A stretch of 64,000 nt of DNA, taken from assembly GCF_019649055.1 (NCBI RefSeq), contig NW_026570266.1, forward strand, positions 620,001-684,000, read 5' to 3'. Below the pieces are notes generated by a model. That model did not search any database and was not told the origin of the DNA. It was given only the letters and a program-made list of their open reading frames with translations. Below are positions 53,515 through 64,000 of this stretch, in pieces. The stretch is from Paramacrobiotus metropolitanus. Lineage: Eukaryota > Tardigrada > Eutardigrada > Parachela > Macrobiotidae. The first letter of the stretch is position 1. Each line of letters opens with the position of its first letter. The translations under genes and the position numbers were made by a program.

Positions 53515-54645
53515 GCAGCAAATGGAAAGTTCAAAACGCAATTCAGAAATAAAATGTAGAACTAAAAAGCCCCGCTTTGACGCATACTGCGCAAAATTAG
53601 CGCTTCTAATTGTCTTTTCGGACCACTGCTGACGATTTCCGCGCGCTAGTGTTCATGCTGTTCCACAGGACCACGTGGTGGATTGATTTTATTAATCAAT
53701 TTTGATACACGAAGTCGCGAACCGGACGATAAAAGCCGGAGAAACGACTCCCGCAAGGCTAAGTGCTACTGACTGGAGAGTACAAATCTGAAGAGCCCAC
53801 ATATTCAAGCCGGACTCTGGTAGAACATCAATTTCGTACCGAAATCTGTGGCCAGAATGGACCCTATTGGCCAGCAATGGTCGCAGGAACACACCTGTAC
53901 AAAAGCGGCAAGTTGAGCCGGTTACCTTAAAAAAAGTTTTTTAAGCAGGCAACCCGGGTATAAAAGGCACAGTTGTCTCGGAGTGGCGTCTACGCTGCAT
54001 AGAGAAAACACGGCGGAAACAACAACTCCTCAAACAAATCGCTTTTATTTCATTGAAATAAATGCTATAATCACATCAAAACACAAATCTAATGAAAGGG
54101 CACGAAATCATCAGAAGGCTAAAGGAATCGATGTTGTCGATTCCGATGCTGGCACTCGACTGGACTGGATGGAGCACGCGGTGGATCTGCGTGTGTAATT
54201 GCCAATGGCGAGCCGATGGTGAGGCGAATGTGCCGGTCTCATCTCATTGAGCCATCGCTCAATCCTGTGCTTTATGCACGGCACTCTGACAGTTGTACAG
54301 TAGTGTTGCACGGGTGTAAGTGACGGGATGACTGTCTCACCTTGACCACGGTCTACGGTAATGGAGAATTTGAAATGCATGAATATTACGCTTTATTACA
54401 GTATAATAGAGGACATACATTTTAAAACATCACTGACAACGATGTCACCCACCGTATTTTTCACTGCATAAATAGTGCTTAACATTGTCGTCTATAGATG
54501 TTCTGGATTAATAATATCCTACAATATATATTCTAAGCCAACACTTATAGGCAAAGGGTTTAATCGGGAAACAAGTATGTGCAAGGTCAATCAGAAGCAC
54601 TGCTCTGAAAATGTAAAATCCACATTCCACTGGTTAGTACCGTAC
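53515..54645. other. Spacer where the last exons of gene 3 should be
   Basis: Nothing resembling exons 6 and 7 of the SET/MYND genes. A TATA-like gtataaaagg lies near 53957 on the plus strand without a convincing gene. Confidence 0.5.
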
Positions 54646-57600
54646 ATATTCTTCTGTGCATCTCCGACATGTGCACGGATATCCGAAAGTCTTCTCAAAA
54701 CCGCTTCGTCGTTCGGCTCTTGTCATGGAAAACGGCTGTGATGCAAAACCACTAAATCGCAACTGAAAAAAAACCGTACTTTGTTCCACCATGAAGTAAA
54801 TGCACACTGCAAAGGTAAAATAATTTAATGCCGCCTTGACATAAATAGTTAATGTCAATTGTCATGTGACCTATTTTAGTCATTTTCATGGTAAACGCAT
54901 CAGCTGGTGAGCAATCTGCAATTTTTTTAAAACTCAGAAGTTAGAAACTGTGGCGTAGTGCAGTGGCACTTGTGCCACGAGAATGTGTTGTCCTTTAGCG
55001 ACCTCTGTGACTGTGTGTTGTCCGTCTAGCATGGCAACTGCGAATAGCAGTATGCCCTTGTTTTCTTGTTGACAACAATCTGTTGGTTTTGTGCGCCCTC
55101 AGTGGTGGTTCATAATAAATGTATTATGCCGCCACCTCAAGTCGTGACAGAAACGCTAAGAGCAGATATATTGGCAACGACCAAACTACTCGAATGTCCA
55201 GTAAATTTTATAGCTTCGCTCACTTCTCACTCGTTTGATTGCACCAAAAGCAAAATAATAAAAAAGCAAAAATAAAGCATACAAGGAAGTGGAAAACCGG
55301 GTTTGCCCACAGCTCGGTATATGGTCCTACGTCTTCGTACAGTGGCTCACTGTTTGGTATTTACGAATAGCTGTCGATTTACCCTGCTTACCAGAATCTC
55401 ACTTTAGGAAAATGTAGTGTACGTAGTAATAAAATTCGTACACATTCAAGAGAACTTTTGCTTCTGCGCGCTCCCCAACACTAGGATCAACTGTTTTATG
55501 ATATTCTTCTACCAAATGTTATGTTCGTTTACGTAGCAAGAAATCCGCTGGTGTGCGCAACATCTGATTGGAAAGCTAAATGCGAGATAAAATTTCAAAA
55601 AGTTTAAAAGCATCCACGGACCACGTGTACCAGTAGTCTCACTATGTACCAATTTTCTTTAGGTTTCGCAGGCTAACGCACTCAGCCATGAAGATCGTTC
55701 TCAAACCGATTAAGATTAAGGTCTGCAAAATGATTTCCAAATTCTAAAACAAACTGTGAAATTTCGAATATTCGTTCTAAGACTATGAAATATAGTGAAT
55801 CGAAACTGTTCGAAATATAGTGAATCGAATTTATGGAATTTTGTAATTTGTGGATCCCGCCTTACGGCTTTTCTTGTGCCTGCTATTGTACTTTCCAGTA
55901 TGTTGCCTTTTTTTTAAGTTTATATTATTTCGGTTTCTAAGAGGTCAAAAATCTGCACAGCAGACTGTTTTCATAATATTGCATCGCATCAAAAACCAGT
56001 CATACAAAAGCGTCTTTACTACATCGGTAGACGAAGTAGTACAATTTGATCATCGTATTGTTTTGTGTATTGTGACTGGCTGCTGCCGAATAAAATCATT
56101 ACAAGTATCGTTAGATGTTATTGACATGCTATGCGGAAGTCGCACCGCGGCAACCGCACTAGATGACCAAACCTACTCAATCGGTAGAGTGGGAATATGC
56201 TCTGGACTCCGTAAGTGGTATTACTGCCTACTTCCGCTAGGTACGAGCGGATTGCTGTGCTTAACGAAAGTTACCGAAACCAAACACTCAGGAACTTCCC
56301 AAATGTTTAATCACCAAACTGAACGAACGAACAAACAGAACAGAACGAGATATGAACTTCCTTCTAACCTAGAGTCACACGACCTTTCAGCTAGAAACAA
56401 GCTCACAGATTTAGTTGAAGTTAGAAACTTCAGACTGATTCGTTAAACCAGAATCATGGATGGAATTAGCGATGAAATGCAGCAAGTCATACGTAACGGA
56501 ACAGACAACACGTACGTAATACGCGCAACTACGCATAGCGCGTTATTATACTAAGCACCTAGAAACGAAGCGAGTTAACTTACATCCTTCCATCCGGTGA
56601 ACACCGGAATATCTTCCGTGGCAAGAACGACCATACGGCGCTTTCGACAGATAATGACCACATTAACATCCCAGCAAACCGGCGTCATGTGCCTCTGCGG
56701 TACCACCGGATACACCGCGAGCACAGCCTCCCAAGGTGCACTGCTGATGGACGGACAACTCAAGCCCTGCGCATTACGGGCCACAACGGCTTGGTAAGTC
56801 AGGATAGCCGCCATGGCGATCCCGGATTGCGGTTCCACAGTTGGCAATCTGCAAAAAGAAATTTCCAAGAACATCTAGACCGATGAGTGTCAAAAAAGCA
56901 CGAACGATTGCAGTCTTTGTATTATGCGTGGGTCTTGTCGAAAGGAATCTTGCGGTAGCATATCTACCAGCTGCTGCGCTGAACGCTGTCCCTGGCCGGG
57001 GATTTTGACCATCGCGTTTAATTTCGTAAAAATTATCAAGTCACATATTTGAATATGTACAAAGGAATTACAGTGATAAACCAATTATACGTTGTCAGGT
57101 TGTTAAAAGTTTTTAACAATTTTCTTGCAGTTTTCATAGCCAAGGGCGGTGGACTCGATGTCAAAAAGCAAGTGGCCAAGCCCAAAACAATGATTGGAAC
57201 TTGGGTAACTGTTCATAGTAATAATATTTTTAATAATATTTAATTAATGCAAACGATGCTAAATAAGTTACAATAAACTGCAATATAACGCATTTAAATC
57301 GGCAGAATTTACCTTGACTTTGTTGGCCATCTTGATAACCAACTCCGAAGGGATGTTCTCGTTGCAGTCTATTCCGCAGCGGTCCATCACGCGCAGTACC
57401 TCCGTCTTCGTTTTCGCATCCATCTTCGCCAGAATAGCGCACTCTAGTTTATGCTCCAATTTCCAGTCGGCAGTCTATCGTGGCGGTCCAAGAATTACAC
57501 CGACGAATTATAAAAATTGCAAAAAATATGGCCACGGCTCTATAGCAGCATAGCGCGTTATAGAAGCATTGGTTGCTTAATTTTTTAAAAACTGAGAAAG

Positions 57601-58023
57601 CCGAAGACACCAGTTCAAGAAACTTACATTACTGAATTATGGTATATTGCTGAAGCCTGAAAGCAAGTTGTTGAAGCATGTTACTGAAAGTAGTGGAAGA
57701 CACCAGCCTGAGAAACGTACGCCGGCATGAGTTCGGCAAAATATTTTAACCAATTGTGTGCAGTGTTCATTCAGGAGTGACCTGCAGAGAACCCAGCTGC
57801 GGTATTCGCGAGTTATTTTTACCTGACAAGTGACATTGCAGTAGCGGTGCACACGGCACCCGGAACATGTCCGGAGAGATTCGCTCCGGCGCAAACAAAG
57901 TGCACAATGGGTTTTGTAGGCACTGGATTCCAGTGTCCACACGAAGGGATCACACGCCATGACAACATCTCCAGCGGCGAACGAACGCCGATCTGCCAGT
58001 GATGGACCGCCGCGGCTCCCCAT
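54646..58023 (-). pseudogene. SET/MYND gene 3, truncated and splice-defective
   Basis: Recognisable exons on the minus strand: 58023-57823 (MYND: CALC, CSGC, HRYCNVTC), 57474-57313 (DWKLEHKLEC), about 57021-56909 (NAMVKIPGQGQRSAQ), 56848-56584 (SET core ending FTGWKD), 54762-54646 (CTCRRC). At exon 3 the acceptor that reads tacgtag in gene 2 reads tacgaaa here, and no donor GT is found near its expected end. Exons 6 and 7 are absent. Exons 1, 2, 4 and 5 keep good splice sites and open frames, so decay is recent or a shortened product is still made. The SET core shows the same MTPVCWDVN replacement of the NHSC motif. Confidence 0.75.
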
Positions 58024-58821
58024 TTCGACGGTTATCGAGCTCTAATTTTTGCAGATCAAAATCGGAGAGGAACTCTTTACGGAAATCCACTCTATAGTGA
58101 CGGCGCAACACTATTACGCTGTCACAACGTTTCCTCAAAAAGGCAATGTAAGCGCTACAGCAAATTGGAGTAATTTAGTCAAAATGAAGGTAGCAGAACA
58201 CTTCGAAAATAAACTGCAAACAAGGTGCCAGCACTGTATGTAGCACACTAAGTACTGCTGTAGTCTGAGTCAAGAGATTGTAAGAGACTGACAAGGGATG
58301 GAATGCGGTTCTCAGAGCTGGTAAAATATAGATCCGGGTGGGCGTTCTGCTAACCCGGAAATAATAATCTCGACCTCATGACCTTTACTGCTCTGAAAAA
58401 GAAAAATCTTAAGCAGATGGTAGCCACAATCTAGCGGCCGGAAAAAATTTCGCATTTATTTTCGACCGATCAAAACGAGGAGACGGCCTGAAAGAAGATG
58501 TAAAGTTAGTACTGGCTTTCCGGTGTAAAGCAGCATAATGTCAGCATAACAAACAATACTGTACTTAAATGATGCCACGGTTCGTATTGTTATGATTTTG
58601 CGTTTTGAGCCACGTAAAAGTTGGGTGTTCCAAGTTTAAAGCACCGTATACTGTTGCACAGTTTATTTAGTGTGTAATGTGAGGTATGCATTTGTAACTT
58701 TTCTTATTATATGTACTGAAAAACCTGAAATCCGCCTGGAAGTGTTCTTTATACTGCATGTAAATTATACTCGTAGTTATCAGTTTTAACCATTTTTCCG
58801 CAAACCAACTTGGACAGCTTC

Positions 58822-59464
58822 ACGAGGCGCATACCCCAACTCTTGATTCTCTGACATACCTGTGCTTGGTATCGTTAGAATCCTCAGAAATTAATCAACA
58901 TTTTTGCAAAATTAACTTTTCCCCAGCTAAAGAACTGGGGTTCAAAGATCCCGGAGAAACCAACGCACACATGATGGCTGACTTCGATCAGAACGTCAGC
59001 ATACGCCATACGCATTTGTGCGCAGAATCTGCGACGTCAGACTGCAAATCTGTCGATTCTGTATTGTGTTTATCTCGATAGCTATCACCTTTTTTGCCCT
59101 ATCGCGCGCCAGCGTCCAGTGTTGCATTGATTCCGATGCAGCCAGTCGATGCCAGTACGCGCAATGGGGTGAAAAGGTGCGATAGCTATCGACAAACACT
59201 GCTTTGTATTGCCCATAAAAGACGGTTGCGTAAGCACGCATCCGTAAATGGACGCCGTAGATCGTATTGCGGTCTGAACAGCGTCTGCTGAAATTCTGAT
59301 CGAAATCGACCATTTTGTATGAGTTGGTTTCTCAGAGATCTCTGAATCCCAGTTCTTTAGCTGGGGAAAAGTCAATTTTGCAAAATATTGCTTAATTTCT
59401 GAGGATTCTAACGATACCAACTACAGGTTGATTAGAGAATCAAGAGTTGGGGTATGCGCCTCGT
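58822..59464. mobile_element. 643-bp foldback element, nearly a complete hairpin
   Basis: Both ends are ACGAGGCGCATACCCC (inverted), and pairing between the arms continues with few interruptions for about 300 bases to a short loop near 59115 to 59150 (inner arms share GATAGCTATC). Translations in both directions therefore look alike (MVSLESSEI on each strand), which is not evidence for genes. No clear target duplication found. Confidence 0.85.
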
Positions 59465-60386
59465 CAGTTGATTACAAGGATTACAAATGGCGTACCAAAC
59501 TTAAAACTAAGTTTCACCTATTTTGCATCTCCGTCCACAAACACATTTCAGCACTCCCATTGCCGTTGCTGTAGGAGTACGAGAGGAATGAATGAACCTC
59601 GTATAATCGTATTCATTCCTCCCGTACTTCTAGAGCAACGGCAGTGCTAGCACAGATATTTTTACTGACATCGGCGATGAAAAATTCAGGAAAATGACCC
59701 GGTACATAGCGTCAAAAATGGGATACATACACTAAAACTTTGGCTTTCGCGCACTCCGAATCACTTTTTTTGTAATAGTTTTGGTCATTCATTCTAAAGC
59801 TAAATGATTTGTATACATGGTTCAAAAAACCGTATGCGCGGTTGCCGAGATATGGCGTACTAAAATGGGTGAAAAGTCTAATTGCATTGCTGTGTACCAA
59901 AAGTCTGGTTATTACTCGATCTGTTTGAAACTCTGCTGCAAAAGACATATTGCTATAAAGTCGGGCTATGGTAGAGGCCCAGCTGATAATACACGTTTTC
60001 CAAAGGTGAATTTTTGTCAACAATACCGAGAAAAACCTAATTTGCCAAAGGTACAGAAAGCTATATAAGAATCTCAGGTATGAGTCTGTATGACAGGCAG
60101 GTCTTTTTATTATGGGAGGAGTTTTGAAAGGCGTCTTTAATGCGTGACGAGCGCAATGATAAAACGTTACGTAGAATGACATGAATGGGCGTGAAGCCGA
60201 CGAATGATTTTGCTTTAAACAATTAAGAAATTCCAGTAAACATATAAAGTTGGATTCAATTTTTTTACTTGGCACACCCCTGCAACGTTTTCTCAACGGA
60301 TATGAACTCTTTTAATCCTGCACATTTAAGAAATTAGAAGTACACAAAATACATACAGACTGTGTAATAACGTACACTGTTGTAAC
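59465..60386. other. Intergenic stretch, no supported gene
   Basis: A short inverted repeat near 59570 to 59645 (gagtacgagaggaatgaatg and its inverse) is the only structure seen. Confidence 0.5.
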
Positions 60387-61747
60387 CTAAACTCCATTCT
60401 CTTGGAAAGTGCAGGTTGTCCCGCTGGATGTGACCGGAGTCAGCTGTGCTGCATCGGTATCAACCGTTGGCGTGCCGCCCGCCGAACTACCAATACCAGG
60501 ACCATAGGAGGTCACCATGACGTCCAGGGTGCAGGTCTGACGGCCAACCACGGTGGGCGTGATGGCGATACTGTAGCAAGGATTTCCATCGGTCGACAGC
60601 GTAACAACGTTGTCCAGTGCTGCCGTCTGGATACCAAGATAACTGCACGGTGACGTGTTCCTCCTCGAGCGAACCACAGTAACCTCCTCGACGGCTCTGG
60701 GGACCCGGTTAACGACTTCATTAAACGGTACATTCGACGCAATGTGCGTAGCTATGACGGTGATTTCTATCACATCTTCCACCCGCGTCGTGTAGGTTGT
60801 TCCTATGGTGCGGATACACATGGAATTGACAAGGGTTTCCGCGAAAGTCGTCGAAAGCGTAAGGCAAGCCGGCACGCAGACCGTGGGCGAGCAGGTTGTC
60901 ACCGTCTCGGTAATCCGACGCCAGTGCGTGCTGATGTGACAGGTTGAGGGGGCTGAGGAGGTGGTGCTGCTGGTGGGCGTTGGCTGGATGCACTGGCTGC
61001 AGTTGCTCTTCGGAGTGTACACGTGCTGGCCGCGCCATCGTGCTGGCCCGTCACCGGATCCGGGAGCGGCGTAATACGGCGTGGTCGTCGGCGTCCATTG
61101 AGGGATTTTCACAGGGGTCTTTGGCGATTGGTGGGTTGCGTAGTGCGGGTTACCCAGTGCCATTCCTGGCTGAATGCCAAAATCGTCCATCGTGTCTCTG
61201 TACCGGGGCATAACGTGGCCCTGTACCCTCTGCAAGACAGCAGAATATAAGTCACTGGTCTCTTAAGGAACAAAAAATCGCAGAAGAACTGCGAATGTGT
61301 GGCTACGCGCCTAGTAGCGCGTAGCAACCCGCATGGTTGTGCTGACCTTTAGAGGACGCATTTTATGTGGTACTACGAGTATTTCTAGAAGATCATCATT
61401 TGCCAGTATCTATCCGGCCAGAGTGGCACAATAAAGACCTGTGTTAAGGATCTTAAGGCGTGACAGGTATCTTAAGGAACGACGTGACAGGTATCTTAAG
61501 GAACGAAAAAATCCGCAAAAGAACTGCGAATATATTTCAGTTCGTGTGGAAATCGGCTGGATTCTAAACTGGGTTTTAATAAATAATACTTATGCAAAAT
61601 AAATACTGTAACCCTTCTTATTCAGTTATGACAATTCCAATAAAATGAACAAATCTGTGTGAGCGTTGTCCTCAGGTAAATCAGTAAACTTACCGCAGAC
61701 GATAAAATTATTAGTAGAAGACAAATGCATTTCGCAGCCGGCAGCAT
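60387..61747 (-). CDS. Thr/Pro/Cys-rich secreted protein, intact family member
   Basis: Two exons on the minus strand: 61747-61694 (18 codons, signal peptide MLPAAKCICLLLIILSSA, donor GCG then gtaagt) and 61229-60387 (acceptor ctgtcttgcag). The joint is phase 0; 897 bases give 298 residues ending TAG. The mature part starts with RVQGHVMPRY, continues with a Pro/Tyr-rich segment, then a Cys-containing core (SNCSQCIQ, CSPTVCVPAC, NSMCIRTIG) and a second half with TLSTDGNPCYSIAI and CTLDVMVTSYG. Ser/Thr content is high, so O-glycosylation is plausible. I do not recognise the family. Two broken relatives lie in the segmental duplication. Confidence 0.72.
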
Positions 61748-62573
61748 TTTAGGGAGTGGAAGGTAGAGGATCAGATGATCAGTATGACAGCTGCGTTACG
61801 GTTTACTTGTGGAAAGACACAGTGTTTACTGCACAACGTTTTAATACTGCGGGACGGCAAACAAAACGACATGTATTATATTACTCGTATATGGATTAAC
61901 TGCCACTGGACTAGTACTACCACTGTTAGTACCGTTCCGTTGGTATAGCTGTTAAACTAAGTACGAGTACAAACATTGTTGATAACTATCAGGTTCTACT
62001 GCCGTACTGCAGCCAATCTTGCTGGCAGTGACCTATTTACGCATAATGTGCTCGATTTATCTAGTAATTTGAAGCGCGAAAGTGATCCGCGTACAATGCC
62101 TCTCGATGCCATCCATAGGCGGTCGTTCAACTCGCAAAAAAAATCCAGTGACATGAGAAAAAAGTGGCATTGTTACCAGTAATTGGGGACTACACGCGGC
62201 CCATGTTCAAAATGACGTTTATCTACTTCTGGGGAAAGCATTGCAGAACAGAACGACACTTCTATTAATTTGTGTGTAGCATAACGTACGTATGTAGTAT
62301 TAACTATTAGTCTATTACCAAAATACCGTAATGTAGTTATTTCTGTGTCTCGTTTGATCACCACTAGGCATCTCTGTCCAAAGTACCGTACAACTCGGTA
62401 CATGGTACAACTTTTTATGCGTTTTGAATGAATGGTTTTTTTACTATGTTTTTACTACGTTTTTCCCCTTTAAATACGGTATTTGGTATGTTACCGTATT
62501 TTACACATGTTACTTAATTACTTGATATAGGTACACTAATTTGGTACGAGGCAAGTGTCCCTTAAATTAATAG
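61748..62573. other. Intergenic stretch, no supported gene
   Basis: No supported exon. A 14-bp tandem acgcgttttgcctt pair marks the probable 5' truncation point of the LINE at about 62575. Confidence 0.5.
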
Positions 62574-62894
62574 ACGCGTTTTGCCTTACGCGTTTTGCCT
62601 TCTGACGTCCGAATCGTGAAAAAATTAACAAGCAAATCTGAGTTTGTTAAAACGTGTGCCCTAGTGTTCGAAACGTCAGCCGAAGGATGCGAGTTTCTTG
62701 AAAAAACTGGTAGCATAAGGTTCGATTTTTCAGTGTGCCCAGTAGAACGTTTTGTCGTGAGATGTTACAACTGTGATCATGCCGGCCACGTAGCAAAATT
62801 CTGTAAGAGTCCTGATCGACGTAATATCAATAACAGTACTGATGGCGTGGGTTCTAATGGAGCCGGCGATCTAGCCAGTTCAAAAAACCTCTGA
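62574..62894 (+). CDS. LINE ORF1 C-terminal part with zinc knuckle
   Basis: The frame is open after TAG at 62571. It encodes an RRM-like segment (KTCALVFETSAEGCEFL) and a CX2CX4HX4C knuckle (CYNCDHAGHVAKFC), then a Ser/Asn-rich end and TGA at 62892-62894. This is the nucleic-acid-binding part of a LINE ORF1 protein. There is no ATG start, consistent with 5' truncation. The missing N-terminal half resembles the piece at 39696 to 40360. Confidence 0.8.
   Translation, partial: TRFALRVLPSDVRIVKKLTSKSEFVKTCALVFETSAEGCEFLEKTGSIRFDFSVCPVERFVVRCYNCDHAGHVAKFCKSPDRRNINNSTDGVGSNGAGDLASSKNL
62882..62888 (+). promoter_or_regulatory. Candidate -1 frameshift heptamer A AAA AAC at LINE ORF1/ORF2 joint
   Basis: In the ORF1 frame the bases read TCA AAA AAC CTC TGA, a perfect X XXY YYZ slippery site one codon before the stop. 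ORF2 lies in the -1 frame, which is open across this point and has no near ATG. Confidence 0.6.
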
Positions 62895-64000
62895 ATTTTC
62901 TAAAGTGTAATAATAAAAATTCTGACAACAATGGCCGCTTAAGACATTTTCGAAAAATCACTGTGAAATGCTCCAACATAAATAGTATTTATTCAAAACA
63001 CGATAATGTAAAACAGTTTTGTTCGGTTTCGGATGTGATTGGCTTAACGGAGACCTGGGACAAAGAGGTTTATTGCGATAGTTTATTTGCAGATTTACGG
63101 AGTTTCAATGTTTTTCGGAAAAGTCGTAAATCGGATAATCATGGTGGTGTTGCTTTAATTTTGCGGAAAAAGTTTAAAGGTTTTAGACGTACTGATCTTG
63201 ATCACGATAAATTGGAGATCATATTTGTTGAATCAGCGGTACTTGGCTGTTTGTTTGGTGTGTTTTACGCGCCTCCCAGATCTAAGGCTTTGGCAGTGCC
63301 AATGCTTGTGGAGCATTTGCAAGAAAACTTTTCAGTTGAGTTACGCAATAAACTTGTGCTTATGGGTGATTTTAATTTGCCGGATATTTGTTGGAAAACG
63401 CTGAGTGCGCCAACTGGTGCCTCACAAATTCTTTTGAGTTCGTTAAAAGAGTTTAATTTTCGCCAGATAATTGATTTTCCGACTAGAGAAAACAACATCC
63501 TTGATCTTTGCATTGTTTCTACCTACCGTTTGATCACGGATGTACAAAGTGTGTCCCCTCCGTCTGAATCTAATGACCATTCAGCTTTTCAATTTTATCT
63601 GTACGTCAGATCGCGGAAGTTTGAACTCGATTCTGTAAAAGAGAAATGGAACATTCCAGTAAATCAAGTTATACCTTTTCAAAACGCTATGTCTGCAACG
63701 AACTGGTCGGTTGTTCTCTCGGCGCCTGACCCATGTAGTGCTGCCATTCAGTTAGAAAACGAAATTATTAAAGTTGCGCATTCTTTCTTTGTTTTTGGTA
63801 AAAGTAACCAGAGAAAGCTGAAAAACTATCCATCTTCAATTTTAAAAATGGTAAGAAAGCGAAACAGACTATATCGGAAATTTATTAACGAAAAATATCC
63901 AGTAAAAAAAGAACGTGCGAAATTACTCTGGAAAGAATCTTCGAGAAAGGCCAGTTCTCTGTTAAAAGCCCACAGCAGGCATAGCGTTTTAGAAGTAGCG
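62885..64000 (+). CDS. LINE ORF2, endonuclease domain, partial
   Basis: Open in the -1 frame relative to ORF1 to the end of the window, without a stop. Endonuclease motifs in order: KCSNINSIYSK (Asn), DVIGLTETW (Glu), NHGGVALILRK, LLVFGVFYAPP-like strand, LVLMGDFNLPDICW (Asp/Asn), and SNDHSAFQF (catalytic His). These identify the APE-like endonuclease of LINE ORF2 that nicks target DNA. The reverse transcriptase would follow outside the window. Confidence 0.88.

Larger units (their letters stand above)
62574..64000 (+). mobile_element. 5'-truncated LINE (Jockey/CR1-type), runs off window
   Basis: Contains the end of ORF1 with a CCHC zinc knuckle and the start of ORF2 with an apurinic endonuclease-like domain. 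The 5' part is missing; the 3' end is outside the window. Confidence 0.88.

Noticed and set aside
53950-53970. TATA box gtataaaagg as promoter of a gene
   Set aside because: No coding sequence or splice structure follows on that strand.
58866-59420. Two similar small genes on opposite strands
   Set aside because: The similarity arises because the sequence is an inverted repeat.

Overview
This is eukaryotic, almost certainly animal, nuclear DNA. Genes have short exons with GT/AG introns, exon phases join cleanly where I could model them, and much of the window is LTR, LINE and short DNA-transposon sequence. The host genes (secreted immunoglobulin-domain proteins and an arthropod-SmydA-like SET/MYND family) suggest an ecdysozoan invertebrate. 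A tardigrade or small arthropod would fit, but I cannot name the species. All counts and splice models were made by eye.

Region 1 (1 to about 15.7 kb, minus strand) is one very large Ty3/Gypsy-type retroelement whose 3' end lies beyond the left edge. In transcript order it holds: a promoter-like block (inverted CCAAT boxes, a TGACGTCA palindrome, a TATA box), a leader with regularly spaced AAAGGTCA sites, a small 5' ORF, a coiled-coil Gag with zinc knuckle and RGG box, a repeat-rich linker ORF, an aspartic protease ORF, reverse transcriptase, RNase H plus integrase, and an extra 3' ORF. Two ORF junctions are single in-frame UAG codons, one carries a canonical -1 slippery heptamer (GGGAAAC), and one is an AUGA stop/start overlap. 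The most unusual signal in the window is that the octamer AAAGGTCA, identical to the NR4A/NGFI-B monomer site (NBRE), occurs about 75 times in this element in every reading frame, against about five times in the other 48 kb. Its orientation is reversed between leader and ORFs.

Region 2 (15.7 to 27.5 kb) has a complete five-exon gene for a small signal-peptide/two-helix membrane protein of unknown family (19.87 to 21.82 kb, plus), a decayed partial copy upstream of it, a hAT-type non-autonomous transposon with a perfect 8-bp target duplication, and several tandem repeats.

Region 3 (27.5 to 38.6 kb) is a tandem segmental duplication. Each unit has an intact three-exon secreted two-Ig-domain gene and a broken copy of a Thr/Pro/Cys-rich secreted protein, whose intact relative lies at 60.4 to 61.7 kb. 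Each unit serves as the empty-site control for insertions in the other: a TA-flanked MITE in copy A, and in copy B an 8-bp-TSD element that itself contains a complete TRIM (114-bp LTRs, 5-bp TSD).

Region 4 (39.7 to 58 kb) holds three tandem SET/MYND genes on the minus strand. The middle one (511 aa, seven exons) is intact. The first has a frame break in the SET domain. The third has lost splice sites and its last two exons. All three lack the usual NHSC motif. LINE fragments and two foldback elements are interspersed. The right edge enters a 5'-truncated LINE with an A AAA AAC slippery site at its ORF1/ORF2 junction.
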